Source of the DNA: Halopenitus malekzadehii
GTDB lineage: Archaea > Halobacteriota > Halobacteria > Halobacteriales > Haloferacaceae
Assembly: GCF_900108505.1 (NCBI RefSeq)
Contig: NZ_FNWU01000001.1
Span: 124,001-188,000 of the forward strand
DNA length: 64,000 bases
Direction: 5' to 3'
Part shown: one piece after another, positions 1 to 10,260 of the stretch
Layout of the letters: every line of letters starts with the position of its first letter
Position numbering within the stretch: the first letter of the stretch is position 1
Made by a program: the position numbers and the translations under genes
Notes under the pieces: model-generated
Database searches by the model: none
Told to the model about the DNA's origin: nothing
What the model saw: the letters and a program-made list of their open reading frames with translations, nothing else

Positions 1-2
1 AC

Positions 3-518
3 TGGACCGGTGCGGAGGAGTACACCACCGTCGTCGGCGCCTACGGTGCGAACCTCCCCGAGACGGTCGACCGATTCCTCGAGCACCGACGCGTCGAGAA
101 ACGCGACCGGATCGACGCCGCCGTCGACCGGGCGGTCGTCCACGAGGTGGGCGACTGGTCGGTCGCAGTCACCTACGGCCGCTGTTCACAGAACGAGGTC
201 GCCGAGGCGCTTCGTGAGGACGGCGCCGACGCGGCCGTGATCGTCAAGCCCGCCGGCTCCGCCTCGATCCGCGGATCGGACGGCTTCGAGCGTGCCCACG
301 AGGTCGCCGGCCGCGTCAACGGCGGCGGCCACCCCAAGGCCGCCGGCTGCAAGCCCGACATCTACGACGATATGCTCGATTACGCCCACCACTGGACGAC
401 CGAGGGACAGGCCGCGCGCAAGGTCATCCTCGGCGCCTTCGAGGCGGTCGCTGATGCGGCTGCAGTTGAGGACGAAACCGAATCGGCGAGCGCCGACCCC
501 GACGCCGACGCGGAGTAA
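3..518 (+). CDS. DHH family phosphoesterase, C-terminal part (5' end outside window)
   Basis: An open frame enters from the left edge and stops at 516-518, giving 171 visible residues. It carries the DHHA1-type substrate-binding half of a DHH phosphoesterase: the glycine-rich NGGGHPKAAG motif is near visible residue 110, preceded by a strand-rich segment (SVAVTYGRCSQNEVAEAL). Family members cleave short oligonucleotides, pAp or cyclic dinucleotides, or act as RecJ-like nucleases. The catalytic DHH half would lie upstream, so the substrate cannot be decided here. The last 25 residues are an acidic Ala/Asp/Glu tail, common in haloarchaea. The family call is firm; the specific function is open. 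Confidence 0.8.
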   Translation, partial: WTGAEEYTTVVGAYGANLPETVDRFLEHRRVEKRDRIDAAVDRAVVHEVGDWSVAVTYGRCSQNEVAEALREDGADAAVIVKPAGSASIRGSDGFERAHEVAGRVNGGGHPKAAGCKPDIYDDMLDYAHHWTTEGQAARKVILGAFEAVADAAAVEDETESASADPDADAE

Positions 519-577
519 ACCCGTCAGCGAGCGGTATCCCGATCGCCGCGGACCACCGTTCCGACCGCCGCGGACCG

Positions 578-1027
578 CTACTCTCGATCGCCGACGACCC
601 ACTTGTGCGAGAAACTCTCGCCGCAGGCACACTGTGCGTACGCGTGCACCACGTCGCCCTCGGCGTAGAGTCCACCGACCTCCTCGTTTTCGGCCTCGGC
701 GAACGCGAAGATGAAGCTGATCGCGTGTTCCTCGCCGGCCTCATCCGCCGGCTCGTCGTCCGCGGCTGGACAGGCCGCCGCGTCGAGCGTCCTGGCGATC
801 GTCCCGTCGGTCCCCATCGCCTGCTTCGCGAAGCCCATCGCGTCCATCCCGGTGCCGGCCTGAAACGCCGACCGGCCGCGCTCCCCGTCGACCACGAGCA
901 GGACGCCGTGTTCCCGTTCGGTTCCGATCGATCGAAGTCGGGAGTCGTCGTCGAGGAAGTCGTCGCTCACGAACAACACGACGTCCTCGAGTCGCTCGCC
1001 TGCCAGAAACTCGTCGAGTTCGCTCAT
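578..1027 (-). CDS. Conserved haloarchaeal protein (DUF5807-like), 149 aa
   Basis: A small acidic cytosolic protein with no membrane segment. It begins MSELDEFLAGERLEDVV and ends in a short segment with two cysteines (CACGES) followed by SHKWVV, which could be a partial metal site. I associate it with a haloarchaea-specific family (DUF5807, from memory). No biochemical function is known to me. A weak TATA-like CTTTTAGG lies about 25-30 nt before the ATG on the minus strand, and a GGAGGGG purine run sits just before the start, so initiation at 1027 is well supported. It is transcribed alone, away from the DHH gene and in the same direction as uvrC. Confidence 0.75.
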   Translation of the reverse strand: MSELDEFLAGERLEDVVLFVSDDFLDDDSRLRSIGTEREHGVLLVVDGERGRSAFQAGTGMDAMGFAKQAMGTDGTIARTLDAAACPAADDEPADEAGEEHAISFIFAFAEAENEEVGGLYAEGDVVHAYAQCACGESFSHKWVVGDRE

Positions 1028-1123
1028 ACCCCTCCTGGGTCGTCCCGACCTAAAAGCCGCCCGTCATCGACCCTGCGACGGTTCGCCCGGGCGTCGGTCG
1101 TCTCACGTCGTGCCGCACGGATG

Positions 1124-1130
1124 TTTATAA
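1124..1130 (+). promoter_or_regulatory. Isolated TATA-box-like TTTATAA in the spacer before uvrC's 3' end
   Basis: A strong archaeal TATA-like heptamer lies in an otherwise GC-rich 290-nt spacer between the start of the small gene at 1027 and the end of uvrC at 1318. No plausible coding frame follows on the plus strand. If active it would make a short non-coding or uvrC-antisense transcript starting near 1150. It may simply be chance. Confidence 0.25.
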
Positions 1131-1317
1131 GCGATACCGACGCAGCCGGCCCATCACCTGACCATCGTCGCGGAACGGGTCGCGGGTGCGCGGCGCGTCG
1201 TTCCGTGTCTCCTCCAGCGCCGCCTGCTCGCCACCCCCATCAGCGTCGCCCGTTCGCCGTTTCCACAGCGACGCCTGCTCGGATCCACGTTTCCGCTGAT
1301 CCGATCGCCCGCCGACC

Positions 1318-3105
1318 TCACAACCGGCTGCGGATCGTCTCGGCGGTCGCCTCTCCGACGCCGTCGACGTCGGTTAGGTCCGCGATCGACGCCGATCGGA
1401 CGTTCTCGACCGACCCGAACCGTCTGAGAAGCCGTCGGCGAGTCTCGGGTCCGACGCCCGGAACCTCATCAAGCACCGTCGACACCTCGTCCCGGAGCGA
1501 CTGGTGGTACTGCACGGCGAATCGGTGTGCCTCGTCACGGACTCGCTGGAGCAGGTGCAACTCGGTCGCGTCGGACGGCCAGTCCCGGGGTCCATCCGGC
1601 GTGATCACGATCTCGTCCGCCTTCGCAAGCCCGACCACCGGCACGTCCCAGCCGACCGCCGACAGGGCGTCCATCGCGGCGCCGAGCTGTCCCTCGCCGC
1701 CGTCGACGAGCAGCAGGTCCGGATCCGGCCGGTCGTCGCGACCCTCCACGGCGCGGGTCGCGCGCCACCGGATCAGTTTCCGCATGCTCTCGTAGTCGTC
1801 GTTCTGCTCCGGGAGCTTCTTGCGGCGGTAGGCCGCCGTGTCGGCCGACCCGTCGACGAAGCAAACGTTCGAGCCGACGACGTCCCGGCCGCCGGCGTGG
1901 CTCACGTCGAACCCCTCGATCCGATCTGGACGATCGATCCCGAGCCGGTCGCCGAGCGCCGCCAGTTCGTTGTCTCGGCCGCTCCGTCGCCGAGCGTTCT
2001 TCAACGCCAGCTCGACGAGCCGCGCCTCTCGACCGGCGCTCGGTACGCGCACCGAGACACCCTGTGTCTCGAGCCACGCCACGACGTCCTCGTCCGTCGG
2101 CTGCTCGGCGAGAAGTACGACGTCTGGGAGGTCGCGCTCGGCGTAGTACTGGGTGAGAAACGCCGAGAGGACGGTCGCAGGCGTCGATCCGAACCCGTCA
2201 GTCGCCTCAGCTGCACCCTCTCCGCTGTTCCCGTTGCCCGTCTCTATCGACGGTCGATCGAGCCGGTGGCGGCTTCGATCGACGAGCTGGCCGTTCTCGC
2301 TGTGCAGCCGCGCGACTCGTGCGATGTCTCCCTCGATGGCTGCCGCAAGCACGTCGGTCGTCCCGTCCGCGGAGCGTGACGAGACGGCCGATTCGCCGTC
2401 GCCGTGGAACGCGCGGACCGCCTCGAGCTCGTCGCGGAGGTTCGCCGCCCGCTCGAAGGCGGCCTCCTGGGCGGCCGCCTCCATCTCCCGTTCGAGCGGG
2501 TCGGCGAGGACGCCGGTCTCCCCCTCGAAGAATCGCCGCACCGACGCGACGTCCTCGAGGTAGGACTCGACGCCGATCTCGCCGGTACACGGTGCCGAGC
2601 AGAGGCCCATCTCGTAGTCGAGACACGGCCGCTCTCGACCCTCGTACTTGTGATCCGAGCAGCCGCGCGCCCCGTAGACCTCCCGGAGCGCCTTGACGAC
2701 GGTCTCAACGCGTCCCTTGTCCGTGAAGGGTCCGTACGCGATCGCTCCCTCCTCCGGGTCCCGCGTGACGGTGATCCGGGGGACCTCGTGGTCGGTGAGT
2801 TGGACGAGGGGGTAGGACTTGTCGTCGGTCAGCCGGACGTTGTACCGGGGTTGGTTGCGCTTTATGAGGTTCGCCTCGAGAAGGAGCGCCTGCGTTTCGG
2901 TGTCGGTGACCGCGAAGTCGATCGTCTCAGCCCGATCGACCATTCCGCGGATCCGTGTCGACCGCGGGTCCGTGTACGATCGAACTCGGCTCCGGAGATC
3001 AACGGCTTTGCCGACGTATAGCGTCGTCTCCCCGGCTTGGAACTGGTAGACTCCCGGCTCTCGCGGGAGGTCGGTGGCGCGCGTTCGAACCTCCCCGGTC
3101 TCCAT
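1318..3105 (-). CDS. uvrC: Excinuclease ABC subunit C (UvrC)
   Basis: Nucleotide excision repair endonuclease of 595 residues, which makes the two incisions around a UvrAB-marked lesion. The N-terminal GIY-YIG nuclease is visible (PGVYQF and [11 protein letters not shown], residues about 18-45), followed by a cysteine-containing region ([15 protein letters not shown]). Next come the UVR motif that contacts UvrB (about residues 205-235), the RNase-H-like second nuclease ([11 protein letters not shown]) and a C-terminal helix-hairpin-helix pair ([13 protein letters not shown] and [12 protein letters not shown]). Length and domain order match bacterial UvrC, which haloarchaea use in place of the eukaryotic-type pathway. 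It is transcribed alone, divergent from aspartate kinase; uvrA and uvrB are not in the window. Confidence 0.97.
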   Translation of the reverse strand: METGEVRTRATDLPREPGVYQFQAGETTLYVGKAVDLRSRVRSYTDPRSTRIRGMVDRAETIDFAVTDTETQALLLEANLIKRNQPRYNVRLTDDKSYPLVQLTDHEVPRITVTRDPEEGAIAYGPFTDKGRVETVVKALREVYGARGCSDHKYEGRERPCLDYEMGLCSAPCTGEIGVESYLEDVASVRRFFEGETGVLADPLEREMEAAAQEAAFERAANLRDELEAVRAFHGDGESAVSSRSADGTTDVLAAAIEGDIARVARLHSENGQLVDRSRHRLDRPSIETGNGNSGEGAAEATDGFGSTPATVLSAFLTQYYAERDLPDVVLLAEQPTDEDVVAWLETQGVSVRVPSAGREARLVELALKNARRRSGRDNELAALGDRLGIDRPDRIEGFDVSHAGGRDVVGSNVCFVDGSADTAAYRRKKLPEQNDDYESMRKLIRWRATRAVEGRDDRPDPDLLLVDGGEGQLGAAMDALSAVGWDVPVVGLAKADEIVITPDGPRDWPSDATELHLLQRVRDEAHRFAVQYHQSLRDEVSTVLDEVPGVGPETRRRLLRRFGSVENVRSASIADLTDVDGVGEATAETIRSRL

Positions 3106-3293
3106 CGATCCGTCCTTGGTCTCTCGCGGGTTTCAACTCGGCGGTCGGCGGGACGGCACGACTGCTGGGATCGAAGCGAAGCCATCAGGATCGAATCCGG
3201 TTGGCTTTCGGCCGAGACAGACACAGTTATGCAGGACCCTCCGTTACGGCCGCCTATGACTGACCATCACGCGGCCTATGCTGGGGGATCGGG

Positions 3294-4478
3294 ATGCGAG
3301 TAGTCGCGAAGTTCGGCGGCACGAGCCTCGGTAGCGGCGATCGGATCAACCGCGCGGCGGACTCGATCGCCACGGCGGTCGAGAGGGGCCACGAGATCGC
3401 CGTCGTCGCCAGCGCGATGGGATCGACGACCGACGAACTCCTCGACGACATCACCTTCGAGGCCGACGAGGCCGACCGTGCCGAGATCGTTTCGATGGGC
3501 GAGCGGACGAGCGTCCGGATGCTGAAGGCCGCCCTCGCTGCGCGCGGCGTCGACGCGATCTTTCTCGAGCCCGGAAGCGACCAGTGGCCGGTGATCACCA
3601 ACGAGGTCGGCGAACTCGACGTCGAGGCCACCCGCGAACGGGCCCAACAGCTCGCGGCCGAACTCGACGGCGTCGTGCCCGTCATCACCGGCTTCCTGGC
3701 CCAGGACCACCTCGGAAACGTCACGACGCTCGGCCGCGGCGGGTCGGACACCACTGCGGTGATGTTGGGCAACTATATGGACGCCGACGAAGTCGTCATC
3801 GTCACCGACGTCGAGGGCGTAATGACCGGCGATCCCCGCGTCGTCGAGGGGGCCCGAAACGTCGGGCGGATCTCGGTCGACGAGCTACGGAACCTCTCGT
3901 TCCGCGGCGCCGAAGTGGTCGCGCCGAGCGCGCTCTCCTACAAGAACGAGGATCTCGCCGTTCGGGTCGTCCACTATCAACACGGCGATCTCCTCGAAGG
4001 CGGCACGCGGATCGAGGGCGAGTTCGAGAACCTGATCGATATGCAAGAACAGCCGCTCGCCTGCGTCACGGTCGCGGGTCGGGCGATCCGTAATCGTCCC
4101 GGGATCCTCGCCGAACTCTCCGACGCCCTCCGGAACGAGGACATCAACGTCGATGCCGTCGCGTCCGGAATGGACTCGGTGACGTTCTACATCGATCGGA
4201 ACCGCTCGGAGGATGCGGAGGCGGTGTTACACGAGCGGGTCGTCGCGGACGACACGCTCTCGTCGGTCACCGTTCACGACCCGATCGCCGTCATCCGGCT
4301 GACTGGCGGCGAGCTACCCAATCAGCCCGGGATCATTCAGGAGATCGTCGGGCCGCTGGCGGCTGCCGGGATCAACATCGTCGACCTGATCACGAGCGCC
4401 ACCTCGGTCGCCCTCTTCGTGGCATGGGACGACCGCGAGCAGGCACTCGAGATCGTTCAAGACGAGTTCGATCAGTAA
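3294..4478 (+). CDS. lysC: Aspartate kinase
   Basis: Phosphorylates L-aspartate with ATP, the first step toward threonine, methionine, isoleucine and lysine. The 394-residue protein opens with the family signature KFGGTSLGSG at residues 6-15, has the nucleotide/substrate region TTLGRGGSDTTAVMLG around residue 145, and ends with two ACT regulatory domains (about 260-394; RNRPGILAEL and LPNQPGIIQEI), so end-product feedback is expected. The ATG at 3294 places KFGGTS at the normal distance from the N terminus. The gene is monocistronic, with 188 nt to the divergent uvrC. Haloarchaea usually scatter this pathway, so its isolation is not odd. Confidence 0.96.
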   Translation: MRVVAKFGGTSLGSGDRINRAADSIATAVERGHEIAVVASAMGSTTDELLDDITFEADEADRAEIVSMGERTSVRMLKAALAARGVDAIFLEPGSDQWPVITNEVGELDVEATRERAQQLAAELDGVVPVITGFLAQDHLGNVTTLGRGGSDTTAVMLGNYMDADEVVIVTDVEGVMTGDPRVVEGARNVGRISVDELRNLSFRGAEVVAPSALSYKNEDLAVRVVHYQHGDLLEGGTRIEGEFENLIDMQEQPLACVTVAGRAIRNRPGILAELSDALRNEDINVDAVASGMDSVTFYIDRNRSEDAEAVLHERVVADDTLSSVTVHDPIAVIRLTGGELPNQPGIIQEIVGPLAAAGINIVDLITSATSVALFVAWDDREQALEIVQDEFDQ

Positions 4479-4526
4479 TCTCACGAGGGGTTCGGCGAAC
4501 GTGGTGGACCCGAACGCTCGACCCGG

Positions 4527-5135
4527 TCAGGCGTCCGTGGTATCGGCTGCTCCGTTATCCAGGGCGACGTCGACGCCGCCGTCGTCGACCGTCACGCCGG
4601 CCGCACAGACCGGATGTTCGAACGACGCCGTGAGCACTTCGGTTGCCGCCTCGATCGCCGCGGTTGCCTCCAGGGAGTGTGCCTCCGGCGAGTCGATCTC
4701 GTAGGTGGCGACGATCGTGGGCTCGCTGACCGTCTCGACGAGCAGCGCATCGCGGCGGACGGTGCCGATCGTTGCGGCGTCCGGGCCGATCACGCCCGCG
4801 ATCCGTGGGGTGTCGTAGTCGTCCTTCTCGTAGTCGAGCGCGAGCAGCGGCTCCGCGAGTGCATCCCGTTCCGGATATCCGATCTCGAGCTTTTCGGCGA
4901 TCGGATCGACGTGTGACCCGTTCCCGATCGCGGCGAGTCGCTTTCCGCTCGGCGTTTCGACTGCTCGAACGCAGTTGTAGGAGATGTACGGGTTCTCCGT
5001 CGGTGGCGCATCCGGGGTCGGCGAGACGGTGAGCGTTCCATCCCGATCGACGACCTGGCGGTTGGGAAACGATCGCGAGGAGACGCGGTAGGCGCCGATC
5101 CCCGGGGCAACGACGACGAATCGTCCGATGTACAT
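4527..5135 (-). CDS. purO: IMP cyclohydrolase, archaeal PurO type
   Basis: Closes FAICAR to IMP, the last step of purine synthesis, in archaea that lack the bacterial PurH cyclohydrolase domain. The 202-residue protein begins [20 protein letters not shown] and contains SFPNRQVV and [10 protein letters not shown], all characteristic of PurO. I chose the ATG at 5135 because the frame stays open to 5303, but that extension is not family-like and would run into the tRNA-Gln gene at 5282-5354. A second in-frame ATG at 5156 is the only other serious option. The C-terminal 30 residues are an acidic tail. The gene stands alone. Confidence 0.92.
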   Translation of the reverse strand: MYIGRFVVVAPGIGAYRVSSRSFPNRQVVDRDGTLTVSPTPDAPPTENPYISYNCVRAVETPSGKRLAAIGNGSHVDPIAEKLEIGYPERDALAEPLLALDYEKDDYDTPRIAGVIGPDAATIGTVRRDALLVETVSEPTIVATYEIDSPEAHSLEATAAIEAATEVLTASFEHPVCAAGVTVDDGGVDVALDNGAADTTDA

Positions 5136-5281
5136 ACCCGTCGCTGGTGACCGCATCGGTATGTCGATGTCGGTTCCGTCCGCACCGGTCCGGCCGGTCC
5201 TGTCGATCCGGCCCGCGACGACCGACCGGCTCGGTTCGCAACACTCATAACCATCGACGGGATAGCAATTGGTGCCGACAC

Positions 5282-5354
5282 AGTCCATTGGGGTAGTGGC
5301 CAATCCTGTTGCCTTCTGGGGGCAACGACCCTGGTTCGAATCCAGGATGGACTA
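5282..5354 (+). tRNA. tRNA-Gln (anticodon CTG)
   Basis: A full cloverleaf can be folded by eye: acceptor AGTCCAT/ATGGACT, a D-arm with GGGG/TCCT ends, anticodon stem TTGCC/GGCAA around the loop TTCTGGG (anticodon CTG), T-stem CCTGG/CCAGG around TTCGAAT, and discriminator A at 5354. No CCA is encoded and no intron is present. It lies between two minus-strand genes but is itself on the plus strand. Confidence 0.95.
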
Positions 5355-5468
5355 CTTCTTCCGGCGACGTCGATCCATAAGCCGGTCGGCTCGACGTCGG
5401 TGTCCATCCGCACCCGTCCCGCGGTCAGCTCTCCGCCGTTCGACGCGACCCGCCGGGCTCGAAACACG

Positions 5469-6134
5469 TCACTTCTCGACGTCGAGCAGCGCCACTCGTT
5501 CCTCGATCAGGTCCCTGAGCGTACCCGACGTTGCGGCGAGTTCGGTCTCCGTGACGTCGTGAAACGACCGGATGCGGCCTGGATCGGTCACGTCTTCGAG
5601 CCACGACTCGACGGCGGTTCGCTCCCCAGGTGAATGTCTCGTGGCGTCGTCGAACCGCTCCTCGAGCCGCTCGAGGGCGGCCGAAACCGCCTCCGGCGTC
5701 GTCTCTCGGGGTGGCGTTGTGCCCCTCCGTGCCGTCTCATTCTGGCGGTCGTCCTCGTCTCCACGTGTCGGTGACGACGGGTAGACGATCGCGATCGCGG
5801 GCATCGATCCCTCTTCGACGCCCATCCCGAGCGCCTCGTCGATCTGGCGCCGACCGGCTGCATACAGGAGGACTTCGACCGCCGGATCGCTTGCGACCGC
5901 CGCGTCCCGGTCGATCGCCCGTTCGGCACGTGCGACCGCTCGGTCGAGATGGGTTCGTGAGACGACGTAGCGTGCGTCCACGACCTGTATCACGGCGTTC
6001 GTCTCCTCGCGGATCGTCCGGACGGTCCCGAGGAACGCGTCCAGGTCGTCGATCGCGAGGTCGCCGGCGAGGAGATGTGGCGTCGGGTACGCCGTGTCGC
6101 CCGTCGCTCCGTTCGTCGATCGGTCGTCGGTCAT
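5469..6134 (-). CDS. cgi121: KEOPS complex subunit Cgi121
   Basis: A 221-residue protein of the Cgi121/TPRKB family, the accessory subunit of KEOPS, which makes the universal tRNA modification t6A with Kae1, Bud32 and Pcc1. Visible family features are the N-terminal [20 protein letters not shown] (about 48-67), where other members bind tRNA ends and Bud32, and [20 protein letters not shown] (about 86-105). A charged low-complexity insert (about 120-150) is probably a haloarchaeal adaptation. Its start overlaps the stop of hel308 by 4 nt, so the two are translated from one message. The other KEOPS subunits are not in the window. Confidence 0.88.
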   Translation of the reverse strand: MTDDRSTNGATGDTAYPTPHLLAGDLAIDDLDAFLGTVRTIREETNAVIQVVDARYVVSRTHLDRAVARAERAIDRDAAVASDPAVEVLLYAAGRRQIDEALGMGVEEGSMPAIAIVYPSSPTRGDEDDRQNETARRGTTPPRETTPEAVSAALERLEERFDDATRHSPGERTAVESWLEDVTDPGRIRSFHDVTETELAATSGTLRDLIEERVALLDVEK

Positions 6135-8602
6135 CGGAAATCACCGAGGTTCGATTGCCCGTTCCCGCCCTCACCGTCATTGCCGGCGGTTCCCGCCGTC
6201 GCCGCCGCGGCGGCCGACGCATCGGGACGGACGTCGTCCATCGACGGATCCTCCCGGCCGGCGTTTTCGAGGATCGTCTCGGCGGTTCGCTCACGACCCC
6301 GGAGCGCACCGAGCACCGTCGCCTTCTCGGCGGTTCGGAGGTCGCTTCGGGACTCGATCCCGGCTTCGTACAGCCGACGCGCACGCTTGCGCCCGACCTC
6401 GCGGACGCCGGCGAGATCCAGCAGTTCCTCGCGAACTCCGTACTCGACGCGCTTTCGAGCGTCTCGAACCGCGGCGACAGCGTCGTCCGGAAGGCCGATC
6501 TCCCGCCCCAGCGTTTCGGCGGCGCGCAACAGCCACTCGGCGGTGTCGACCTTCCCGCGAACGTCGCCCGGACCCACCTGGTACCGTTCGGCGATCCGGT
6601 CCTCATCGACCTCGGTGGCCCAGTCCTCGAGGAGCCGGGCGGTCTTCAGGGAGGCGAGCCAGTCATCGAACCGGACCTCCTCGTACTCGCTGGGGGCGGG
6701 ACCGAGCAACTCGTCCTCGCGCTCGTGGTACGTCTGGGTGTACCGCTTCTCGTCGCCGGACTTGAGGTACAGCTCGTACATATCGGGCGTTCTGCTCACG
6801 AGGTGGTAGAGTCCAAGCGGCGTGAGCTCGGGTCGGCCGTCGGGCGCTTCGGAGTCAGCCTCTTCACGGCCGTCGTTCCCGTCGACGCGGCCGTAGGTCA
6901 CGAAGTCCTGTGTCTTCTCCGCCGAGTCCTCGTTCGGGGCATATTGCACGCCATCGCCGCGATCGGCGGCAGTGGTGGCATCGTCGGTATCTGTACCGCT
7001 CCCGCCGCTGGCCGCACGCAGCCCGTCGATCAGCTCGGCCGCGCTCATCGGGTCGAGGTAGAGACGCGAGACGGTGTGGCCGATCGACGTCGCGGCGATC
7101 GCGTCACGGTCGCCGTCGCGATCGCGCTCGAGGAAGTCGTTCGCGACGAGGTACTCGACCACGCCGTCGGTGACGCTGCGGAGGTGATGGTCGTCGTCGG
7201 CCTGCTCGGCGTACAGGGTGTTGGTCAGGAACTCGAAGAGCCCGTCGCGCGTCGACGCGAACCCCGTGGCGACCGTCGCGAGAACGTGCGTTCGAAGCGC
7301 GGGCTCGGCCGCCAGCTTCGACCGGACCGGCTCCGCGTCGGCCCAGACGTATCGGTCGAAGAGTTCCTCCGATCGCTCGGCGCTGTTCGCGAGCAATACG
7401 GCCTCGCCGTACGGATCGAGTCCCGGTCGGCCGGCCCGGCCGCACATCTGGTGAACCTCCAGGACGTCGAGCGGCTTCATCCCGCCGAATTCTCCGTCGT
7501 ACCGCCGCCAGTCGCGAACGATCACCCGCCTGGCGGGCGTGTTGACCCCGGCGGCGAGCGTCGGCGTCGCACAGATACACTTGATCAGCCGGTCGCGGAA
7601 CGCGTCCTCGACGAGTTCGCGGTGGGCCGACGTGAGGCCGGCGTGATGAAACGCGGCGCCCGACTCGACCGCATCGGCAAGCGTCTCGCCGGTGTCCGTC
7701 TCCGATCCGGACCGGATCTCCTCGGCGAGCGCGTCGAGCTCCGCTCGTTCTGATTCCTCGAGGTGCCGTCGGGTCACGGCGGCGAGATCGCCGGCCGCCG
7801 ATTCGGCGTTGCGACGGGAGTTGACGAAGACGAGCGAGGAGCCACCCTGTCCGTCCTCCACCGTCCCAAGCGCGTCGTCGACGAGCGCCGCCGTCTGGTC
7901 GTCAGTCGGCGGATCGCCCACCGGAACCTCCGTCCGGCTGCCGTCGTCGAAGTCGATCGTTCCGTTCGCGTGCACCCCGATCCGGAGGTCGATCGGCCGC
8001 CAGTCGGAGTCGACCAGGGCGGCGTCGAGCCAGTCGGCGATCTCCCGCGCGTTTCCGACCGTCGCCGAGAGCGCGACCGTCTGGAGCCCCTCGTTGATCC
8101 GGCGCAGCTTCGCCAGCGTCACCTCGAGGGTCGGCCCCCTGGAGCGGTCGTTGACCAGGTGGACCTCGTCGCTGACGACACAGGAGAGGTCGTCGATCCA
8201 CGGTGCCCCGTTGCGGATCAGCGAATCGACCTTCTCGCTGGTCGCCACGATGACGTCGCGGGTGGCCAGCCACTCGCCGTCGGAGTCGTAGTTCCCGGTC
8301 GAGACGCCGACCGTCACGCCGAACTCCTCGAACCGTTCGAACTCGGCACGCTTCTCCGACGCCAACGCCCGTAGCGGGACTATGTAGAGGGCGGTCCCGC
8401 CGCGCTCGATCGCCGACAACATCGCGAGCTCGGCGATGAGCGTCTTTCCGGAGGCCGTCGGCACCGCCGCCACGAGGTTCTCCCCCTCGAGCAGTCCCGC
8501 CCCGACCGCCTCGGCCTGCGGGGGATACAGATCCGCGACGCCCTCGGCTTCCAGCGCCTCTCCGACCCCCGACGGGAGTCCGGAGAGCGAAGTCGGTTCC
8601 AT
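6131..8602 (-). CDS. hel308: ATP-dependent DNA helicase Hel308
   Basis: Superfamily 2, 3'-5' DNA helicase that remodels stalled replication forks; 823 residues. Visible motifs in order: Walker [14 protein letters not shown] (about 48-60), Walker B region VVSDEVHLV, motif [12 protein letters not shown], the FVNSRR segment, and motif [12 protein letters not shown] (about 385). These are followed by the winged-helix and ratchet domains and a C-terminal helix-hairpin-helix ([19 protein letters not shown]). An acidic, Gly/Asp/Thr-rich insert near residues 535-600 is longer than in thermophilic relatives. The last residues ([10 protein letters not shown]) resemble a PCNA- or RPA-binding tail, which is my inference. 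Overlaps cgi121 by 4 nt downstream. Confidence 0.96.
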   Translation of the reverse strand: MEPTSLSGLPSGVGEALEAEGVADLYPPQAEAVGAGLLEGENLVAAVPTASGKTLIAELAMLSAIERGGTALYIVPLRALASEKRAEFERFEEFGVTVGVSTGNYDSDGEWLATRDVIVATSEKVDSLIRNGAPWIDDLSCVVSDEVHLVNDRSRGPTLEVTLAKLRRINEGLQTVALSATVGNAREIADWLDAALVDSDWRPIDLRIGVHANGTIDFDDGSRTEVPVGDPPTDDQTAALVDDALGTVEDGQGGSSLVFVNSRRNAESAAGDLAAVTRRHLEESERAELDALAEEIRSGSETDTGETLADAVESGAAFHHAGLTSAHRELVEDAFRDRLIKCICATPTLAAGVNTPARRVIVRDWRRYDGEFGGMKPLDVLEVHQMCGRAGRPGLDPYGEAVLLANSAERSEELFDRYVWADAEPVRSKLAAEPALRTHVLATVATGFASTRDGLFEFLTNTLYAEQADDDHHLRSVTDGVVEYLVANDFLERDRDGDRDAIAATSIGHTVSRLYLDPMSAAELIDGLRAASGGSGTDTDDATTAADRGDGVQYAPNEDSAEKTQDFVTYGRVDGNDGREEADSEAPDGRPELTPLGLYHLVSRTPDMYELYLKSGDEKRYTQTYHEREDELLGPAPSEYEEVRFDDWLASLKTARLLEDWATEVDEDRIAERYQVGPGDVRGKVDTAEWLLRAAETLGREIGLPDDAVAAVRDARKRVEYGVREELLDLAGVREVGRKRARRLYEAGIESRSDLRTAEKATVLGALRGRERTAETILENAGREDPSMDDVRPDASAAAAATAGTAGNDGEGGNGQSNLGDFR

Positions 8603-8676
8603 TGTCCCCTCCTTGGTCCCCGATTCGATTTAAACGCTCGGAGTGGACCGTTCCGTCTGTGGACTGGAATTCGATC

Positions 8677-8730
8677 GCCGTTCGTCTCTTGCCGTTCGTC
8701 TCTTGCCGTTCGTCTTGCCGTTCGTCGTCC
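8677..8730. repeat. Short degenerate tandem repeat, unit GCCGTTCGTCTCTT
   Basis: Two exact 14-nt copies (8677-8690, 8691-8704) are followed by a 12-nt and a diverged copy to 8730. The repeat fills most of the spacer between the small gene ending at 8735 and the hel308 start at 8602. Its strand is pyrimidine-rich. It may act as a T-rich terminator zone or reflect slippage. Confidence 0.6.
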
Positions 8731-8734
8731 GTGC

Positions 8735-8995
8735 TCAGATCGTCTCGTCGGGGTCGTGGTCCGCGGCCATCCGCCGTGCCTCGGCGGCAAACCGTTCCTC
8801 ATCGGCCGGGTCGGCCGCCTCGAGCGCGTCCGCCTCGACCTCGGTCGCCGCCGTCACGCCGCCGCTCGCGTACAGCCGCTGTTCGGCCAGTTCCTTCGTG
8901 TACGTCCGATCACCGTCGGTCGTCGCGTAGGTGAGCCTGACGAGTCCCTTCGAGTCGAACTCCCGATCGACGAGCCAGAGCGTGGGCATACCCAT
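8735..8995 (-). CDS. Small conserved acidic protein of unknown function, 86 aa
   Basis: I do not recognise a named family. The first half is beta-strand-like (PTLWLVDREFDSKGLVRLTYAT, then DRTYTKELAEQRLYASGG), and the second half is a charged helix rich in Glu, Ala and Arg. It has no signal, membrane segment or cysteine. ATGs at 8995 and 8989 are both usable; an AT-rich stretch just upstream fits either. Third-position GC and acidic composition match neighbouring real genes. It lies between hel308 and the GIY-YIG gene on the same strand with 132 and 54 nt spacers, so co-transcription with the GIY-YIG/larB pair upstream is possible. Confidence 0.65.
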   Translation of the reverse strand: MGMPTLWLVDREFDSKGLVRLTYATTDGDRTYTKELAEQRLYASGGVTAATEVEADALEAADPADEERFAAEARRMAADHDPDETI

Positions 8996-9049
8996 TTTCC
9001 GGGTGGCAGGTGGTTAATCGATCGGGTTCGATCGTTCCGACGTCCCTGT

Positions 9050-9376
9050 TCACCCACGGTCGATTCTCCCGCCGTCGTCGAGCAGTCGGTCCTTCTCGGC
9101 GCGTGACAGCTGCTTGATCGCGTACTCGCGGGACATCGCCGCCGACCGCGTGCCGAACGACTCGACGTACCGGAGTTCGACCGGCGTCCGACCGCGGGTG
9201 TATTTGGCACCCTTGCCGGAATCGTGCTCGGCGACGCGCCGGTCGACGTCCGTCGTGTAGCCGGTATAGAGGGTTCCATCCGCACACTCGAGCACGTACA
9301 CGTGGTGGCCATCAGCGCCGTCGGCTGATGGATCGGCATCCTCGTCGATCGATCGATCGGCGCCCCGGTCGCTCAT
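9050..9376 (-). CDS. GIY-YIG domain endonuclease-like protein (UPF0213/YhbQ type)
   Basis: A 108-residue protein made almost entirely of one GIY-YIG nuclease domain. The two signature halves are [20 protein letters not shown] (about 25-44) and a following [18 protein letters not shown] helix-strand segment; the conserved Glu is likely in [14 protein letters not shown]. Small stand-alone GIY-YIG proteins are widespread and their substrate is poorly defined. The first 22 residues are a haloarchaeal acidic leader, so a start nearer residue 20 cannot be excluded. The start overlaps the larB stop by 4 nt, indicating a two-gene operon in which this is the second gene. Confidence 0.88.
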   Translation of the reverse strand: MSDRGADRSIDEDADPSADGADGHHVYVLECADGTLYTGYTTDVDRRVAEHDSGKGAKYTRGRTPVELRYVESFGTRSAAMSREYAIKQLSRAEKDRLLDDGGRIDRG

Positions 9377-10260
9377 CGGTCGGATGGTTCGTTCTCGTCA
9401 TCGGCTTCGGTCCCGGTTTCCTCACCGTTTCGTTCGCGTGCAGCCCCGACGCCGCGGGCGATGAGACCGGCCTGGGCGCCGGCGACGAATCCGGCGTCGA
9501 CGTTCACCGCGCTCACGACGGTACACGACTGGAGTGCGCCGTGGAGTGCCGCCTCGCCGTCGCCGCCGACGCCGTAGCCCGTCGAGACCGGCAACGCGAT
9601 CACGGGCGCGTCGACGAGGCCGGCGACCACGGTCGGGAGCGCACCCTCTCGGCCGGCGGCGACGATCACGGCGGCGGCGCCACGAACCCGGTCGATCTGG
9701 TCGACGATCCGGACGAGGCTGGCGACGCCGACGTCCTCGATCAGTTCGATCTCGGCACCGATCTCGCGGGCGATGATCGCGGCCTCACCGGCCACCGGAG
9801 CGTCGCTCGTCCCGCCCGTGATCACGCTCACTCGAGCGTCCAACGTGGGCCGATCGAACTCCGGCGCGCGGGCGACGAACGTTCGCGTCCGGTCATCGTG
9901 CTCGATATCGGCGTCGGGGACCGCGGCGATCACCGTTTCGGCGACCGACTCGGCGACACCCGGTTCGATCCGGGTCACGACTGCCCGTCCCGCGGTCTCG
10001 ACCGCGGTCCGCGCGAGTTCGGCCGTCTCCGCCGGCGTCTTTCCCTCGGCGAGGATCGCCTCGGGGATCCCACGGCGCGTCTCGCGGGCCGCGTCGAACC
10101 GACCGGCGTCGGTCGTCGCGTACCCGGCTAGCCGTGATTCGGCCTCGTGCACCCCGATCTCCCCAGCTGCGAGCGATTCGAGTACCTCGCGCATACGCGG
10201 GGATCCGGGCCCGAACGGTTCGTAGCTGTCGGTCCGCGGACCGGCCGTCGCTGGTTCCAC
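9373..10260 (-). CDS. larB: Nickel-pincer cofactor biosynthesis protein LarB
   Basis: A 295-residue protein of the AIR-carboxylase-like LarB family, which carboxylates the pyridinium ring of nicotinate adenine dinucleotide in synthesis of the nickel pincer cofactor. Family hallmarks are an N-terminal helical region ([19 protein letters not shown]), [14 protein letters not shown], and a PurE-like C-terminal domain with [15 protein letters not shown] (about 170) and SALNVD-like [15 protein letters not shown] near 265. The last 25 residues are charged and dispensable-looking. larC, larE and a lactate racemase gene are not in the window. It is first in an operon with the GIY-YIG gene. Confidence 0.9.
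   Translation of the reverse strand: MEPATAGPRTDSYEPFGPGSPRMREVLESLAAGEIGVHEAESRLAGYATTDAGRFDAARETRRGIPEAILAEGKTPAETAELARTAVETAGRAVVTRIEPGVAESVAETVIAAVPDADIEHDDRTRTFVARAPEFDRPTLDARVSVITGGTSDAPVAGEAAIIAREIGAEIELIEDVGVASLVRIVDQIDRVRGAAAVIVAAGREGALPTVVAGLVDAPVIALPVSTGYGVGGDGEAALHGALQSCTVVSAVNVDAGFVAGAQAGLIARGVGAARERNGEETGTEADDENEPSDR

Noticed and set aside
5136-5303. N-terminal extension of purO with several cysteines.
   Set aside because: It runs into the tRNA-Gln gene and lacks family similarity; the start at 5135 fits PurO.
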